From: Mytilus edulis
Taxonomy: Eukaryota > Mollusca > Bivalvia > Mytilida > Mytilidae
Assembly: GCF_963676685.1 (NCBI RefSeq)
Contig: NC_092350.1
Span: forward strand, 4,329,486-4,393,485
Length of the DNA: 64,000 bases
Direction: 5' to 3'
Shown: positions 22,750 through 35,400 of the stretch, piece after piece
How the letters are laid out: the number at the start of each line of letters is the position of its first letter
How positions within the stretch are numbered: position 1 is the first letter of the stretch
The notes under the pieces: model-generated
Database searches by the model: none
Seen by the model: the letters and a program-made list of their open reading frames with translations, nothing else
Told to the model about the DNA's origin: nothing
Position numbers and translations under genes: made by a program

Positions 22750-24217
22750 TCATAGTGGCATTTCTGGCAGCTGACTCAGTAGAGCATCTTCTTCCTCACT
22801 ATCAGTGGTATCATCATCACCATCAACTTCACTATTAACCTATTAGGAATAATATAATTAGAAACAAACTGGTCATATGTAAAATCTGTAATGCAATAAA
22901 TCTCTTGGAAATATTTTGTTGTAACAATTTCATTCAATTTAATTGAGATACTTTAGTTATTTTACTTTTTTAAATATTTTTTTTTTATATGAATGATTGA
23001 TTTCAATTGAACATTGATATGAGTAAATAAGATAGAGAATATCATGCCTTTTCATCATTATCACTTGGTTCCACATTACTTGTGCCAGTGCTGTAACTAG
23101 TAGATGGGGTATCTTCAGGCAATATTTCTTTCTGTTTAAAATTATAAATGTGAGATTATTTGTGGATCTTATATATGTATATCAAATTAATTAATTGAAG
23201 TTTTTTATTCTTAATGAAATGATTGTAAAAAACAGTTTAAGTCCAAACATTAATATTTTACGCATCTTTTATCAAAAAGTTAGTTTGGGTTTATTATTAC
23301 ATTATTGTAATATGAATCAGAAGAATAACTATTTTTGAATTTATTATAGCTATCAAAGTTTTAAAATGTGAACATGCCTTTTGAGGGGTAATCAAATTGC
23401 CAGCTTCTAATGGTGTTGTATCTTGCGAATCCTGTTGTGAAAAAAATATTCATTAAAGCAATGAAAAATTGATATTAACTTTCTTATACCATAAATCTTA
23501 AAAATATATCTGTAGGGGTAAACACATTTGTTAGATTTTAAATGTCTTATCTATTTGGACTATAAAATAAATCTTAAATCTTGTTAGTGTCTTTTCAAAA
23601 GAACAAGGTAATAAATTGCTAATAGAAAAATTACTTCACAGATTAAAAATGTTATTTGTATTTAAATATTAATTGTTTTGGCGTTGTAATATTTTTATGC
23701 ATTCAAATTGGTTTATATCATGTATATACTATGTTGTTATTGATAAATCTAGTTACATATTAAATACTTGTTTCATCTAATAAAATTATTAAGTTATTAA
23801 TTTTAATTTGTGAAGACTTGCCTTAAATTGTGGAAAATTTTCAAATGCTGTTATGAAATCTTGAAGTTGGTCAATTTCCTTTGGCAAGAGTTCTGAATTG
23901 TTTTCAATTTCATTCAGAGATTCTTCCATTAAGGGTAAGTTCATATTTCTATGAGCATCCTGCAACTCTTTTGATGATTTTTGAACCAGTTGCAGGGAAC
24001 TATCAATATCGCCAATAATGAAGTTAGCGAATAAGGAGGAAAAAGACCTAATGGAAGCCTTCATTATCCTGGCTGATTTTGTAATATTTTTTACACAATC
24101 TGCTGTTTTGTTTGGGTGTTGTTTGCGACTGACTTTCAGTTCATTAATATTCCTGCTGAGATTTATTGCATTTGATTTGACCTTTTCTAAGGCTTTGTTT
24201 ATTTTCCCCATGGTTTA
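22750..24217 (-). CDS. Four-exon gene, unknown 205-residue protein with acidic C-terminus
   Basis: Minus-strand exons as I read them: 24217-23822 (ATG at 24211), 23431-23378, 23131-23048 and 22839-22750 (stop TGA). All junctions are in phase 0 and give one open frame of about 205 residues. Residues 1-130 are charged and strongly helical with heptad-like spacing, probably coiled coil. The tail is acidic (DGDDDTTDSEEEDALL) and ends LPEMPL. Each acceptor is a good pyrimidine-AG. The three donors are AAG|GCAAGT, AAG|GCATGT and AAG|GCATGA, meaning GC rather than GT. A good acceptor 6 bp before the ATG implies at least one upstream non-coding exon. No family is recognised. Joining the exons restores a continuous acidic reading, which supports the model. 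It lies on the same strand as the SGNH-like gene 1 kb upstream. Confidence 0.6.
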
Positions 24218-25255
24218 CTGAAAAAAAGATGATGTTAATAAAGGAAAAATAATCATCTCTTTTTAATTTACATGAAAGAAGTTGAAGATGATGATATTAC
24301 ATATGGATAAACTTTATCTTTTTACAATAATTTGAAAAGATTAATTGGGAATTGAAAGTAATATAAATGTATAGTTTTCCTTAAAGGGAAGTAATGCATG
24401 TAAATTAAAAAGAGACAGTAAAAATTAATCATAATAATAAATAAACATTGATAGCTGTGAATGATTAACTTGAAAAAATAAACAATATATTTCAGAGATA
24501 TATAATATTTAAATAGAACTTGTATACAAGTCATCATGTAGTGCCTGTGGATTGCATTGCTAGTACTATCACATTTCATGCAAATTCCAAATTGGACTAT
24601 AAAATTATGATATGATACAAGGTAACAAAAAAGTCAAATCAATAGCTAAAAATCAATAGCTTATCATACAAAGCTTGATTTATATCTGTTTAAATAAACA
24701 TATATCTTGGATAGTATGTTATATTTGTATTTCATAAATTGTATTGCTATAAAATAGACCATTTGGATTGTTTTATTCATATAATAATAGGGCATTTTCC
24801 TCATGGTTGAAGGACGTACAGTGATCTAAGATTTCATATTGTCCTAAACAATATTTGATACTTTAAATGTTTGATAGATATTTTATAGAAATCTGGCAAG
24901 AATTATACATTTAAGAGTATTTACAAGATCCGACACTGACAGACAGACAATCTTTGTTTGAATAATCTCCGACCTTGCATGTAACCCAGATGACAAAATA
25001 TGATTCTTTTTAATACACAACCCTTGAAATGCATTAGGAATTAGCTATGGTACATATAAATGAAACAGGATGTACATATTTTTTTTTTAAATATATTCTG
25101 AATTGGAGGCCTATTTATATACCGCGGGCACTCCACGCGGTTTGTTAATTAAAGCTTTATTTTGAATGACAATTCGTGTTTTATTTTGAGAAATTACAAG
25201 ATTTTAAAAATTAACATGATAAGTTACGTTATTGCTTATAATATTACCTGTCTAA
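24218..25255. other. Intergenic or intronic AT-rich stretch
   Basis: No coding exon is seen. A short diverged piece of the retroelement tail (CATGGTTGAAGGACGTACAG) lies at about 24803-24822. The non-coding first exon of the downstream gene should lie here or further right. Confidence 0.4.
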
Positions 25256-26034
25256 TTAACATGTGATATCAGGATCCTCAACTGAGAATGATACTTCATC
25301 AGAGGAGTGAAGATTTACAAAACATTCTTTGTATGTATCTTTCAGTAGATATTTAGTCCAAGATAAACTTAAATATTTTCCAGGGTGGATTCCATCTATA
25401 TTCAAATTTGCATTTACTGAATACCTTGTTTTTTTTTCCTTTTTTTTTTCCTGCTTCTGAGAAAATACTGATTAAATGCTAAATTGTTTTTTGACAATCT
25501 TTGATTTAAAGTTTTTATTTCTTGATTTAAATAATTGATTTGTTTTGTAGCAATTTTATCATCCCATATATACAAGTTTGAATCAAATTTTCCATGATTT
25601 TTATTCCATTTTTTAAATGAAATTGTAGGGCATTCCACAAATTTGATTTCTGCTTTATTTGGATATTTATTTACAATCCCTATTGCTCTATGATATTGTT
25701 CAATGACTCTATCTACTACTGAAAAGTTTTTGGATCGAATTTCAATGTATTTTCCTATTTTCGAACTAATGTCGCATGATCCTGACCATATATACAAAAT
25801 TATATGACCATGGCGTTTAATTGCCTTTTCAATACGTTGATCTACGATATCCACTAATTCTTTAGTCCTTGCAGATGATAAACACCACAATTCTAAAGGA
25901 AATTCATAATCTAAACAATTATTCCTCAATGTAAATCCTTTACTGTCAGATACTAATATTGGAGTTTTAAGTTGCAATCCCTCAGGTTTTTCAGGTTGTT
26001 CATTAATATATTTCTTTAGTTTAGAAACACTCAT
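25256..26034 (-). CDS. SGNH-hydrolase-like protein, frame broken in an A-run
   Basis: The ATG at 26034 opens 206 codons that stop at 25414, but the protein continues in another frame to a stop at 25256. Visible SGNH features: a block I-like ILVSDSKGF (nucleophile Ser in DS) near residue 28, a block III-like YIWSGSCDIS near residue 101, and, only in the continuing frame, DGIHPGKYL, which has the DxxH pattern of the catalytic Asp-His block V. The switch happens at two long A-runs (plus-strand T-runs 25429-25437 and 25440-25449), so either a replication slip or an assembly error explains it. Predicted activity would be ester or lipid hydrolysis, but many such proteins in invertebrate genomes are repeated and possibly transposon-linked. 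The substrate cannot be told. The length fits a single SGNH domain of about 255 residues. Confidence 0.6.
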
Positions 26035-26960
26035 CCTATTCCTTATGAATTTAGAATTATAAGATTATACTCACTTTAAAATTGTTTTTACTTTTAATGA
26101 GTAGATTTAAGAAGTGAACTAAAAATCATCATTAGGTCAGGATTAGGTAAATAAATTAAAAGTAGATGTGTATATATAATCAATCAATAAAATATAAAAT
26201 AAAAAGACATTTTATTGTTGATCATATAATATTCTTTAACTTTACATAAATAAGTGTTAGTAATTTTTTTAAATTTCAACATGCTTATTGAATACATATT
26301 GTATACATATTACATCAAGTATGATACAAAATGCAACTATCCATAGAGTTTTAATTTTAAATTAACATTCGTGAGCACCTTTTTAAAAAAAAGTTTAATT
26401 GACCCCAATGTCACTTCTTTTTCTTCTGAATCTTGATTGGAAGGTATGTTTTTAAGTTATGTTTTGATCCCTTAGAATGGACATTGATCAGCACAAATTG
26501 ACTATTTTTAAAAGGTCATAATGTTCTGTTTAATATTTTTTCCAACAAGTATTACAAAATATCAATAGTAAAAGGAAGACCCAGAAACAGATTGTTTATG
26601 GGATGCAAAAATGTTGACATAACCAACATTATATGGACAGACAAACATATGGACATAGCCATGACAATAGCCCCAACAGTGAGTTTTTCTCTTGAATGAG
26701 GCAAAATGTAGTGATAGTATTGTAGAAAATATATATATATAAGGATATACAAAATTATTAGATAAATAAAATTAATTTAACTGACTTACATATACATATA
26801 AGGTTCAAGTTGATCCCTCAAGTACCTGAAGTTTGTTGCGATGTTTTATATCAGTTACAATGACCGAAAATGCAGATGATGTTCAACATTTCATAAAAAT
26901 GCTCATATTGCCCGGGAAGTATTAAAATATCATGAAGAACTGTCAGAATACTATTTGCGA
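26035..26960. other. Non-coding spacer between the SGNH-like gene and the 34-bp array
   Basis: AT-rich, including a short AT dinucleotide run near 26730. A 66-codon minus-strand frame at 26552-26752 has no coding character. The first 34-bp-type units begin around 26925. Confidence 0.4.
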
Positions 26961-29900
26961 AGTTATAACTGATAGTGTTTCACCACCTAGTTATAATTCA
27001 AAATATAGTCTTATTGTGAAGTACAGCTTTGTATGTAGACATTTGTTAATATAAATAACTGCCAGAGATGTTATCTAGGTTGACATGAAGAACTGTCAGA
27101 GATGTAGGTTTGTAAACATGTAGAACTGCCAGAATTGTTATCTATGTAGACATGAAAAACTGCTAGAGATGTTATCCATGTTGACATGAAGAACTGCTAC
27201 AGCTATTATCTATGTAGACATGTAGAACTGCCAGAGATGTTATCTATGTAGACATGAAGAACTGCCAGAGATGGTATTTTTGTTAATATAAATAACTGCC
27301 AGAGATGTTATCTAGGTTGACATGAAGAACTGCCAGAGATGTAGGTTTGTAAACATATAGAACTGCCAGAATTGTTATCTATGAAGACATGAAAAACTGC
27401 TAGACATGTTATCCATGTTGACATGAAGAACTGCTACAGATGTTATCTATGTAGACATGTAGAACTGCCAGAGATGTTATCTATGTAGACATGTAGAACT
27501 GCCAGAGATGTTATCTATGTAGACTTGAAGAACTGCCTGAGATGTTATCTATGTTGACATGAAGAACTGCCAGAGATGTAGGTTTGTAAACATGAAGAAC
27601 CGCCAGATATGTTATCTATGTTGATATGAAGAACTGCCAGAGATGTTATCTATATTGACATGAAGAACTGTCACAATACTATTTGCCAAGTTATAACTGA
27701 TAGTGTTTCACCACCTAGTTATAATTAAAAAAATCAGTCTTATTGGGAAGTACGGCTTTGTATGTAGAAATGAAGAACTGCCAGAGATGTTATGTTTGTA
27801 ATCATGAAGAACAGCCAGAGATGTTATCTATGTTCACATTTAGAACTGCCAGAGTTGTTATATTTGCAATCACGAAGAACGTTCAGAGATTGTATCTATG
27901 TAAACATGAAGAACTGCCAGAGATGTAATGTTTGTAATCATGAAGAACTGCCAGAGATGTTATATATGTAGACATAAAGAACGGCAAGATATGCTATATA
28001 TGTAGACATTAAGAACTGCCAGAGATTTTATCTATGCAATCACGAAGAACGTTCAGAGATGGTATCTTTGTAAACATGAAGAACTGCCAGAGAAGTAATG
28101 TTTGTAATCATGAAGAACGAACAGAGATGTTATCTATGTTGATATGAAGAACTGCCAGAGATACTATCTTTGTAATCATGAAGAATTGTCAGAGATGTTA
28201 TCTATGTTGACATGAAGAACTGCTAGAGATGTTATCTATGTAGACATTAAGAACTGCAAGAGATTTTATCTATGTTGATATGAAGAACTGCCAGAAAACT
28301 ATTTGCCAAGTTATAACTGATAGTGTTTCACCACCTAGTTATAATTCAAAAAATAGTCTTATTGCGAAGTATGGCTTTGTATGTAGACATGAAGAACTGC
28401 CAGAGATGGTATTTTTGTTATCATGAATAACTGCCAGAGATGTTATCTATGTAGACATGATGAACGTCCAAGAGATGTTATATATGTAGACATGAAAAAC
28501 TGCTAGAGATGTTATCTATGTTGACATGAACAATGACCAGAAATGTTATATATGTAGACATGTAGAACTGCCAGAGATGTTATATATGTAGACATGAAGA
28601 ACTGCCAGAGATGTTATCTATGTTGACATGAAGAATTGCTGGCGATGTTATCTATGTTGAGATGAAGAATGGCCAGAGATGTTATATATGTAGACATAAA
28701 GAACTGCCTTAGATGTTATCTATGTTGACATGAAGAAATGCTAGTGATGTTATCTATGTTGATATGAAGAACTGCCAGAGATGTTATCTTTGCAATCACG
28801 AAGAACGTTCAGAGATGGTATCTATGTTGATATGTAGAACTGCCAGAGATACTATTTTTGTAATCATGAAGAATTGTCAGAGATGTTATCTATGTTGACA
28901 CGATGAACTGCTAGAGATGTTATCTATGTTGACATGAAGAATGAACGGAAATGTTATATATGTAGACATGTAGAACTGCCAGAGATGTTATATATGTAGA
29001 CATGAAGAACTGCCTGAGATAATATTTATGTTGATATGAAGAACTGCCAGGGATGTTATATATGTAGACATGAAGAACTGCCAGAGATGTTATATATGTA
29101 GACATTAAGAACTGCAAGAGATTTTATATATGTTGATATGAAGAACTGCCAGAAAACTATTTGCCAAGTTATAACTGATAGTGTTTCACCACCTAGTTAT
29201 AATTCAAAAAATAGTCTTATTGCGAAGTACGGCTTTGTATGTAGACATGAAGAACTGCCAGAGATGGTATTTTTGTTATCATGAATAACTGCCAGACATG
29301 TTATCTAGGTTGACATGAAGAACTGCCAGATATGTTATCTATGTAGACATGAAGAACGTCCCAGAGATGTTATATATGTAGACATGAAGAACTGCTAGAG
29401 ATGTTATCTATGTTGAAATGAAGAATGACCGGAAATGTTATATATGTAGACATGTAGAACTGCCAGAGATGTTATATATGTAGACATGTAGAACTGCCTG
29501 AGATGTTATTTATGTTGATATGAAGAACTGCCTGATATGTGATCTATGTTGACATGAAGAACTGCTAGAGATGTTATCTATGTTGACATGAAGAACTGCT
29601 AGAGATGTTATCTATGTTGACATGAAGAATGACCGGAAATGTTATATATGTAGACATGTAGAACTGCCCGAGATGTTCTATATGTAGACATGAAGAACTG
29701 CCTGAGATAATATTTATGTTGATATGAAGAACTGCCAGGGATGTTATATATGTAGACATGAAGAACTGCCAGAGATGTTATATATGTAGACATTAAGAAC
29801 TGCAAGATATTTTATATCTGTTGATATGAAGAACTGCCAGAAAACTATTTGCCAAGTTATAACTGATAGTGTTTCACCACCTAGTTATAATTCAAAAAAT

Positions 29901-31990
29901 AGTCTTATTGCGAAGTACGGCTTTGTATGTAGACATGAAGAACTGCCAGAGATGGTATTTTTGTTATCATGAATAACTGCCAGACATGTTATCTAGGTTG
30001 ACATGAAGAACTGCCAGACATGTTATCTATGTAGACATGAAGAACGTCCCAGAGATGTTATATATGTAGACATGAAGAACTGCTAGAGATGTTATCTTTG
30101 TTGACATGAAGAATGACCAGACATGTTATATGTGTAGACATGTAGAACTGCCAGAGTTGTTATATATGTAGACATGTAGAACTGCCTGAGATGTTATTTA
30201 TGTTGATATGAAGAACTGCCTGAGATGTTATCTATGTTGACATGAAGAACTGCTAGAGATGTTATATATGTTGACATGAAGAACTGCTAGAGATGTTATC
30301 TATGGTGACATGAAGAATGACCGGAAATGTTATATATGTAGACATGTAGAACTGCCAGAGATGTTATATATGTAGACATGAAGAACTGCCTTTGATAATA
30401 TTTATGTTGATATGAAGAACTGCCAGGGATATTATATATGTAGACATGAAGAACTGCCAGAGATGTTATATATGTAGACATTAAGAACTGCAAGAGATTT
30501 TATATATGTTGATATGAAGAACTGCCAGAAAAACTATTTGCCAAGTTATAACTGATAGTGTTTCACCACCTAGTTATAATTCAAAAAATAGTCTTATTGC
30601 GAAGTATGGCTTTGTATGTAGACATGAAGAACTGCCAGAGATGGTATTTTTGTTATCATGAATAACTGCCAGACATGTTATCTAGGTTGACATGAAGAAC
30701 TGCCAGAAATGTTATCTATGTTGACACGAAGAACTGCCAGAGATGTTATCTATGTCGAAATGAAGAACTGCTAGAGATGTTATCTATGTTGTCATGAAGA
30801 ACTGCCAGAGATGTAGGTTTGTAAACATGAAAAACGTCAGATATGTTATCTATGTTGATATGAAGAACTGCCAGAGATGTTATCTATATTGACATGAAGA
30901 ACTGTCAGAAAACTATTTGCAAGTTATAACTGATAGTGTTTCACTACCTAGTTATAATTAAAAAAATAGTCTTATTGCGAAGTACGGCTTTGTATGTAGA
31001 CATGAAGAACTGCCAGAGCTGGTATTTTTGTTATCATGAATAAATGCTAGAGATGTTATCTATGTAGACATGTAGAACTGCCAGAGATGTTATCTATGAA
31101 GACATGAAAAACTGCCAGAGATGTTATCTATGTAGACATGAAAAACTGCCAGAGATGTTATCTATGTAGACATGTAGAACTGCCAGAGATGTTATCTATG
31201 TAGACATGAAGAACTGCCTGAGATGTTATTTATGTTGATATGAAGAACTGCCTGAGATGTTATTTATGTTGATATGAAGAACTGCCTGAGATGTTATCTA
31301 TGTTCATATGAAGAACTGCCAGAGATATTATCTATGTTGATATAAAGAACTGCCAGAGATGTAGGTTTGTAAACATGAAGAAACGTCAGATATGTTATCT
31401 ATATTGACATGATGAACTGCCAGAGACATGAATTATATTCAGCAAATTATAATTAGAACTGCCAGAGACATGAATTATATTCGGCAAATTATAACTGATA
31501 GTGTTTCACCACCGAGTTATAATCTTTAAAAAAGTCGTATTGCCAAGTACGGTTACGTATGGAGACCCGAAGAACTGTCAGAGATGATATGTATGTTGAT
31601 ATGAAGAACTGCCAGAGATGCTATTTTTGTAAAAATCATGAAGAATTGTCAGAGATGTTATCTATGTAGACATGAAGAACTGCCAGAGAAGTTATCTATG
31701 TTGAAATGATGAACTGCCAGAGATGGTATCTATGTTGATATCTGTGTAGAGATGTAGAACTTCCAGTCTGATTTTTGTTTAGGAAGAAAATATTGCTAGA
31801 AATAATATGTTTGTAGAGATCAACAACTGCTAGAGATGTTATATGTGTATAGATGGAGAGGCCATTTAGATGATATTTGTATAAGTACTGTCATAGACAA
31901 TATGTGTGATGAGATAGTGAACTGCTAGAGAAGCTGGTACTACTTGTTCAAGTTATAACTGATAGTGTTTCACCACCTAGTTATAAATTG
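26961..31990. repeat. 5-kb array of 34-bp units with nine embedded hairpin modules
   Basis: More than 100 imperfect units of the type GAACTGCCAGAGATGTTATC plus TATGTAGACAT; measured steps are 34 bp (for example 31146, 31180, 31214). Nine times the array is interrupted by a conserved module AGTTATAACTGATAGTGTTT / CACCACCTAGTTATAA, starting near 26961, 27690, 28309, 29167, 29855, 30544, 30922, 31489 and 31951. A longer block of about 688 bp is repeated in series (28.5-30.6 kb). The last module lies 30 bp beyond the stop of the Helentron frame. Because three units equal 102 bp, false open frames of repeated MSTYITSLAVLH appear on the minus strand. Confidence 0.9.
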
Positions 31991-32015
31991 ATAATTTTTT
32001 ATTATAATCTTTTGC

Positions 32016-32470
32016 TTAGAAACTGGTATCAAAACTATCTAAAGCTATCCAAACTGGCTTGTGATAACTATAATATGCTTCTAATGTTCCAAATTGAATT
32101 CCTGCACAACAGTTTGTGAATATTAAGTCCAGAATTGTTTTCCCGTCTGTAGTAATGTGATTAATAATTTGAAAAAGCCCCTGAAGCTTCATATATTCTA
32201 ATAACCTTTTCGTACTTTGTGATGGATTCTGAATATCACAGTTGAAGTCCCCGCCTATGACAATAACTTTTTTATGATCTAACGAAGAACATAGATTCTG
32301 CATTGCACTAAACAGATTGCCAACTGATTCTTTAGGACGGGAATATATACAAACAATTTGAAGAAATGGATTGATAATTTTCATAATCTCAATACTTTTA
32401 ATGTTCATTTTGACTATGTCTGCTTTTAATGATTCTTTGAGATATGCAACAGTGCCATAACTTGTTCTCT
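32016..32470 (-). CDS. Helentron endonuclease C-terminal part, in a shifted frame
   Basis: A second frame picks up at about 32470, overlapping the end of the long frame, and reads YGTVAYLKESL and onward through VIVIGGDFNCDI (the conserved GDFN block of exonuclease-endonuclease-phosphatase enzymes) and LDLIFTN to the stop at 32016. It completes the endonuclease begun in the long ORF. The shift lies in AAAAGAGAACAAG (minus strand, about 32463-32475), where a GA expansion or one-base loss would explain it. The last catalytic motif, normally SDH, reads SYH (YYSYHKPVW): the Asp is replaced by Tyr, so nicking activity is doubtful even if the frame were restored. Confidence 0.75.
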
Positions 32471-35400
32471 TTTAGAAAAGTCATTGCGATACAATTTAAA
32501 TCCTGGTAGATTATAGTCAATGTCACTATCTTCTGAACACAATCTAGATTCTACAAACATATTTACATCAGTTTCTCTAAAGTTAAAATCAGCTCTAACA
32601 TCCTCTATATGTAGGTGTAGTGATTGGCTGTTATGAAAGCATATGACAAATTTTGATTTATCTAAACAATACAAGGGAGTAAAGGAAAGCAACATATTTC
32701 TTTCTGTTCTGAGTCTTTCCATTTCTTCTTTTACCTCTTGAGATACTGTAATGTTGTTTTGATATACATTTTCCAGTATAAACATGTTTTCAGCCTTTTC
32801 AGCACGACTAAATGCAACATAATGCATATGACATTCTTTTCGTGTTGGCAACTGTATTACAACTTCAGTCAGAGTGTCACCTTGAGATCTATGTAAAGTT
32901 TTTGCAGCTGCTAATCTCAATGGAAACTGTTTTCTGGAAATTTTGATACTTTTGTACTTTCCTACAGGAAATTCTCTGGATATTTTTCTGATAGGAGTCC
33001 AATTTTTCTTTTTTTTCATGAAATCTTTTCTCAAATTTTTTCCAATTTCATCCTTATCAAATATTACCCATATAACATCTGGTTGGGAACACACACATTC
33101 AATATCTTTGATAACTCCAGCAGCTCCATTAACTAATCCATCAAACAGATCAATGTTAACTGTTAACTCTGTACGCATTCCAACAGCTATACCACATGTT
33201 TTGGACAGTCCCATTTCAAAATCCTTTGCTTTTCCTTTAATTTCTTCTTTTGTCTCTGCAGATATATCTCCTATTACTATGTCTTTGCATTTCACTATCA
33301 CTTTATGGTTTTTGCACTCATTGTGCAGTTTGTTATTATACATATCTACACTTTTGTTGTGGTAAAGCAGATGAGTGGCAAATGTAGGATACTCTGGAAT
33401 ATCAGATTGTATTACTCTTGTCTTTAAAAAATTCACATCTTCAACAGTTTGGTTTCCTTCTCTTATTCTGTTAAGTATCTCTGCAAATGTTTTATCATTT
33501 TTCTGTCTCATTATATCTGTCAGTTCATAAAACATGAATTTTTCTTTCCACACATTTTGTGATAAAATTTCAGTAGAATTGCCAGAAGGTTGTTTAAAAA
33601 TCCAGGAATCCATTACTGGCCTAAGTTGGAAAAGATCTCCAATAGTGATGATATTAATCCCTCCAAATGGTTTTGATACACCCATAATTTCTTGCATTCT
33701 CTGATTGATGAAACAAAATAATTTTGATCCACACATTGAAATTTCATCTATGATAATAAGTTGAAGATGTTCAAGTTGATGTCTAAATGTATTTAAAAGT
33801 TCATGTTTTAATGGACGATACTGAAATCCCTGGTTTGCTGGAACTCCAAATGCTGCATGCAATGTAACACCTCCTATCAAATACGCTGCTTTACCTGTTG
33901 GTGCAGCCAGAATAATGGACTTCTGATTTGGATTTTCTCCCTGTGTTGTATTGTAATATTTTATTAGTGCTTGGTATATGCATTTTGTAAGTCTTGTTTT
34001 TCCTACTCCTGCTCCACCACTTAAAAAAAGCATAAATTGTTTGTTATCAGATTTTGATATATTAAGCACATGAAAAAAAAACTCCATTTGTTTCCGGTTT
34101 AATGACCTACACATATTTCTAAATTCTGTATCAGTTAATCTGTTTCTTAATTTTTCTTCTTCTATATCTGTTCCTGTACACTGTAAATCATTGGCAATAT
34201 CATATTGTGTGAAGATGTCTTCACCCATCTGATGAAGGTCTTCAGATTCTTTTTCATCTTCATCCTTCAGTTCTATATGCTGTGTTACAGGGGCAACTTC
34301 GTCAAATGCTTCTTCTTCTAACTCATTTTCAATAAGATGTTCAGCTTCTTCAATTTCTTCAGCATGATGTTCATATTGAGTTGCATTGCAGTCAGTACCT
34401 TCTTTTACACTATTGTATTTATCTTCATATGTGTCAAAGGGATATATAATCCTTTCTTCTTTTCTCCAAGGTTGAAAAAGAAGAAGTTTTTCTCGATGGA
34501 AATTTTCAGGGTCTTTTGTCTTTGAATATCTTACATATCTGATGACTTTTTTCTTCTTTCTGTGTTTTAAAATTACTCCATTCCTATATTTCAAAGTTTT
34601 AGGATCATTTTCAGGGTCATATTCATCTTGACTTAAGGTTTCATCTTCCAAATTATCTTCAATGTCAGTTTCCTCAATTTCTTCTTCATTTTTCAATTTA
34701 TCTGATTTTGCTTTCTTTTCTGATCTAAGGTCATACCATGCTGCAAAATCTGCCAAACATATAGTTTCTACCTTCTTGGGTCTTTGAGAATATCGTTTTA
34801 TAATGTTGTCACATTGAACGTTCGTGCTGTTATCTGGCAATTTCTGTAACTCCTCATTTGGTTTTATAATAAATGGACGTTCTTCTGGGGGAGATGTATT
34901 TATGAAAATATGTCCACAGCTTGAATTTTTCAGCTTCATTTGTAAAACTATGTAAACAGCCTCCTGTGCAGATATTTCGACATGTTTTAAAAATTTGTTA
35001 CCCATAGTTTTTACTTGATTGTTCATAGAGCTATTTTGCTTGTGAGCTTCCTCGCATGCTCTTCTTAAAAGGTTACTCATCCCTCTCTGTCCTTTACTAA
35101 CATAGTTTACAATATACATTAAGCATGCAAATGCATTGGTAACAAATTGTATGTCCATGTTAGCCATCCATGCTTGCAATACGGTATCATTGTACCCATT
35201 GATGCGAATGCATTCTGGATCTCTCTTTAAATAAACCTTTGCTTCTTTTAAAGATGATCTAATGGCAAGAATATAGTCATCTTCGGTCATTTTGATGTCT
35301 TGCAAAAATTCTTCAAAAGTACAATCTAAGGACATTTGTTGTGCTAAACGTTTCTGAATAAGTTCATAGCCCTTTGCGTGTCTCTTCACTTCCTTAGGAG

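Noticed and set aside
26961..31990. CRISPR-like regular repeats
   Set aside because: Units are contiguous and imperfect with no unique spacers, the context is eukaryotic and there are no cas genes; it is a tandem satellite.
32943..33365. 140-codon plus-strand frame
   Set aside because: It lies antisense to the helicase part of the Helentron ORF and has no domain signal.
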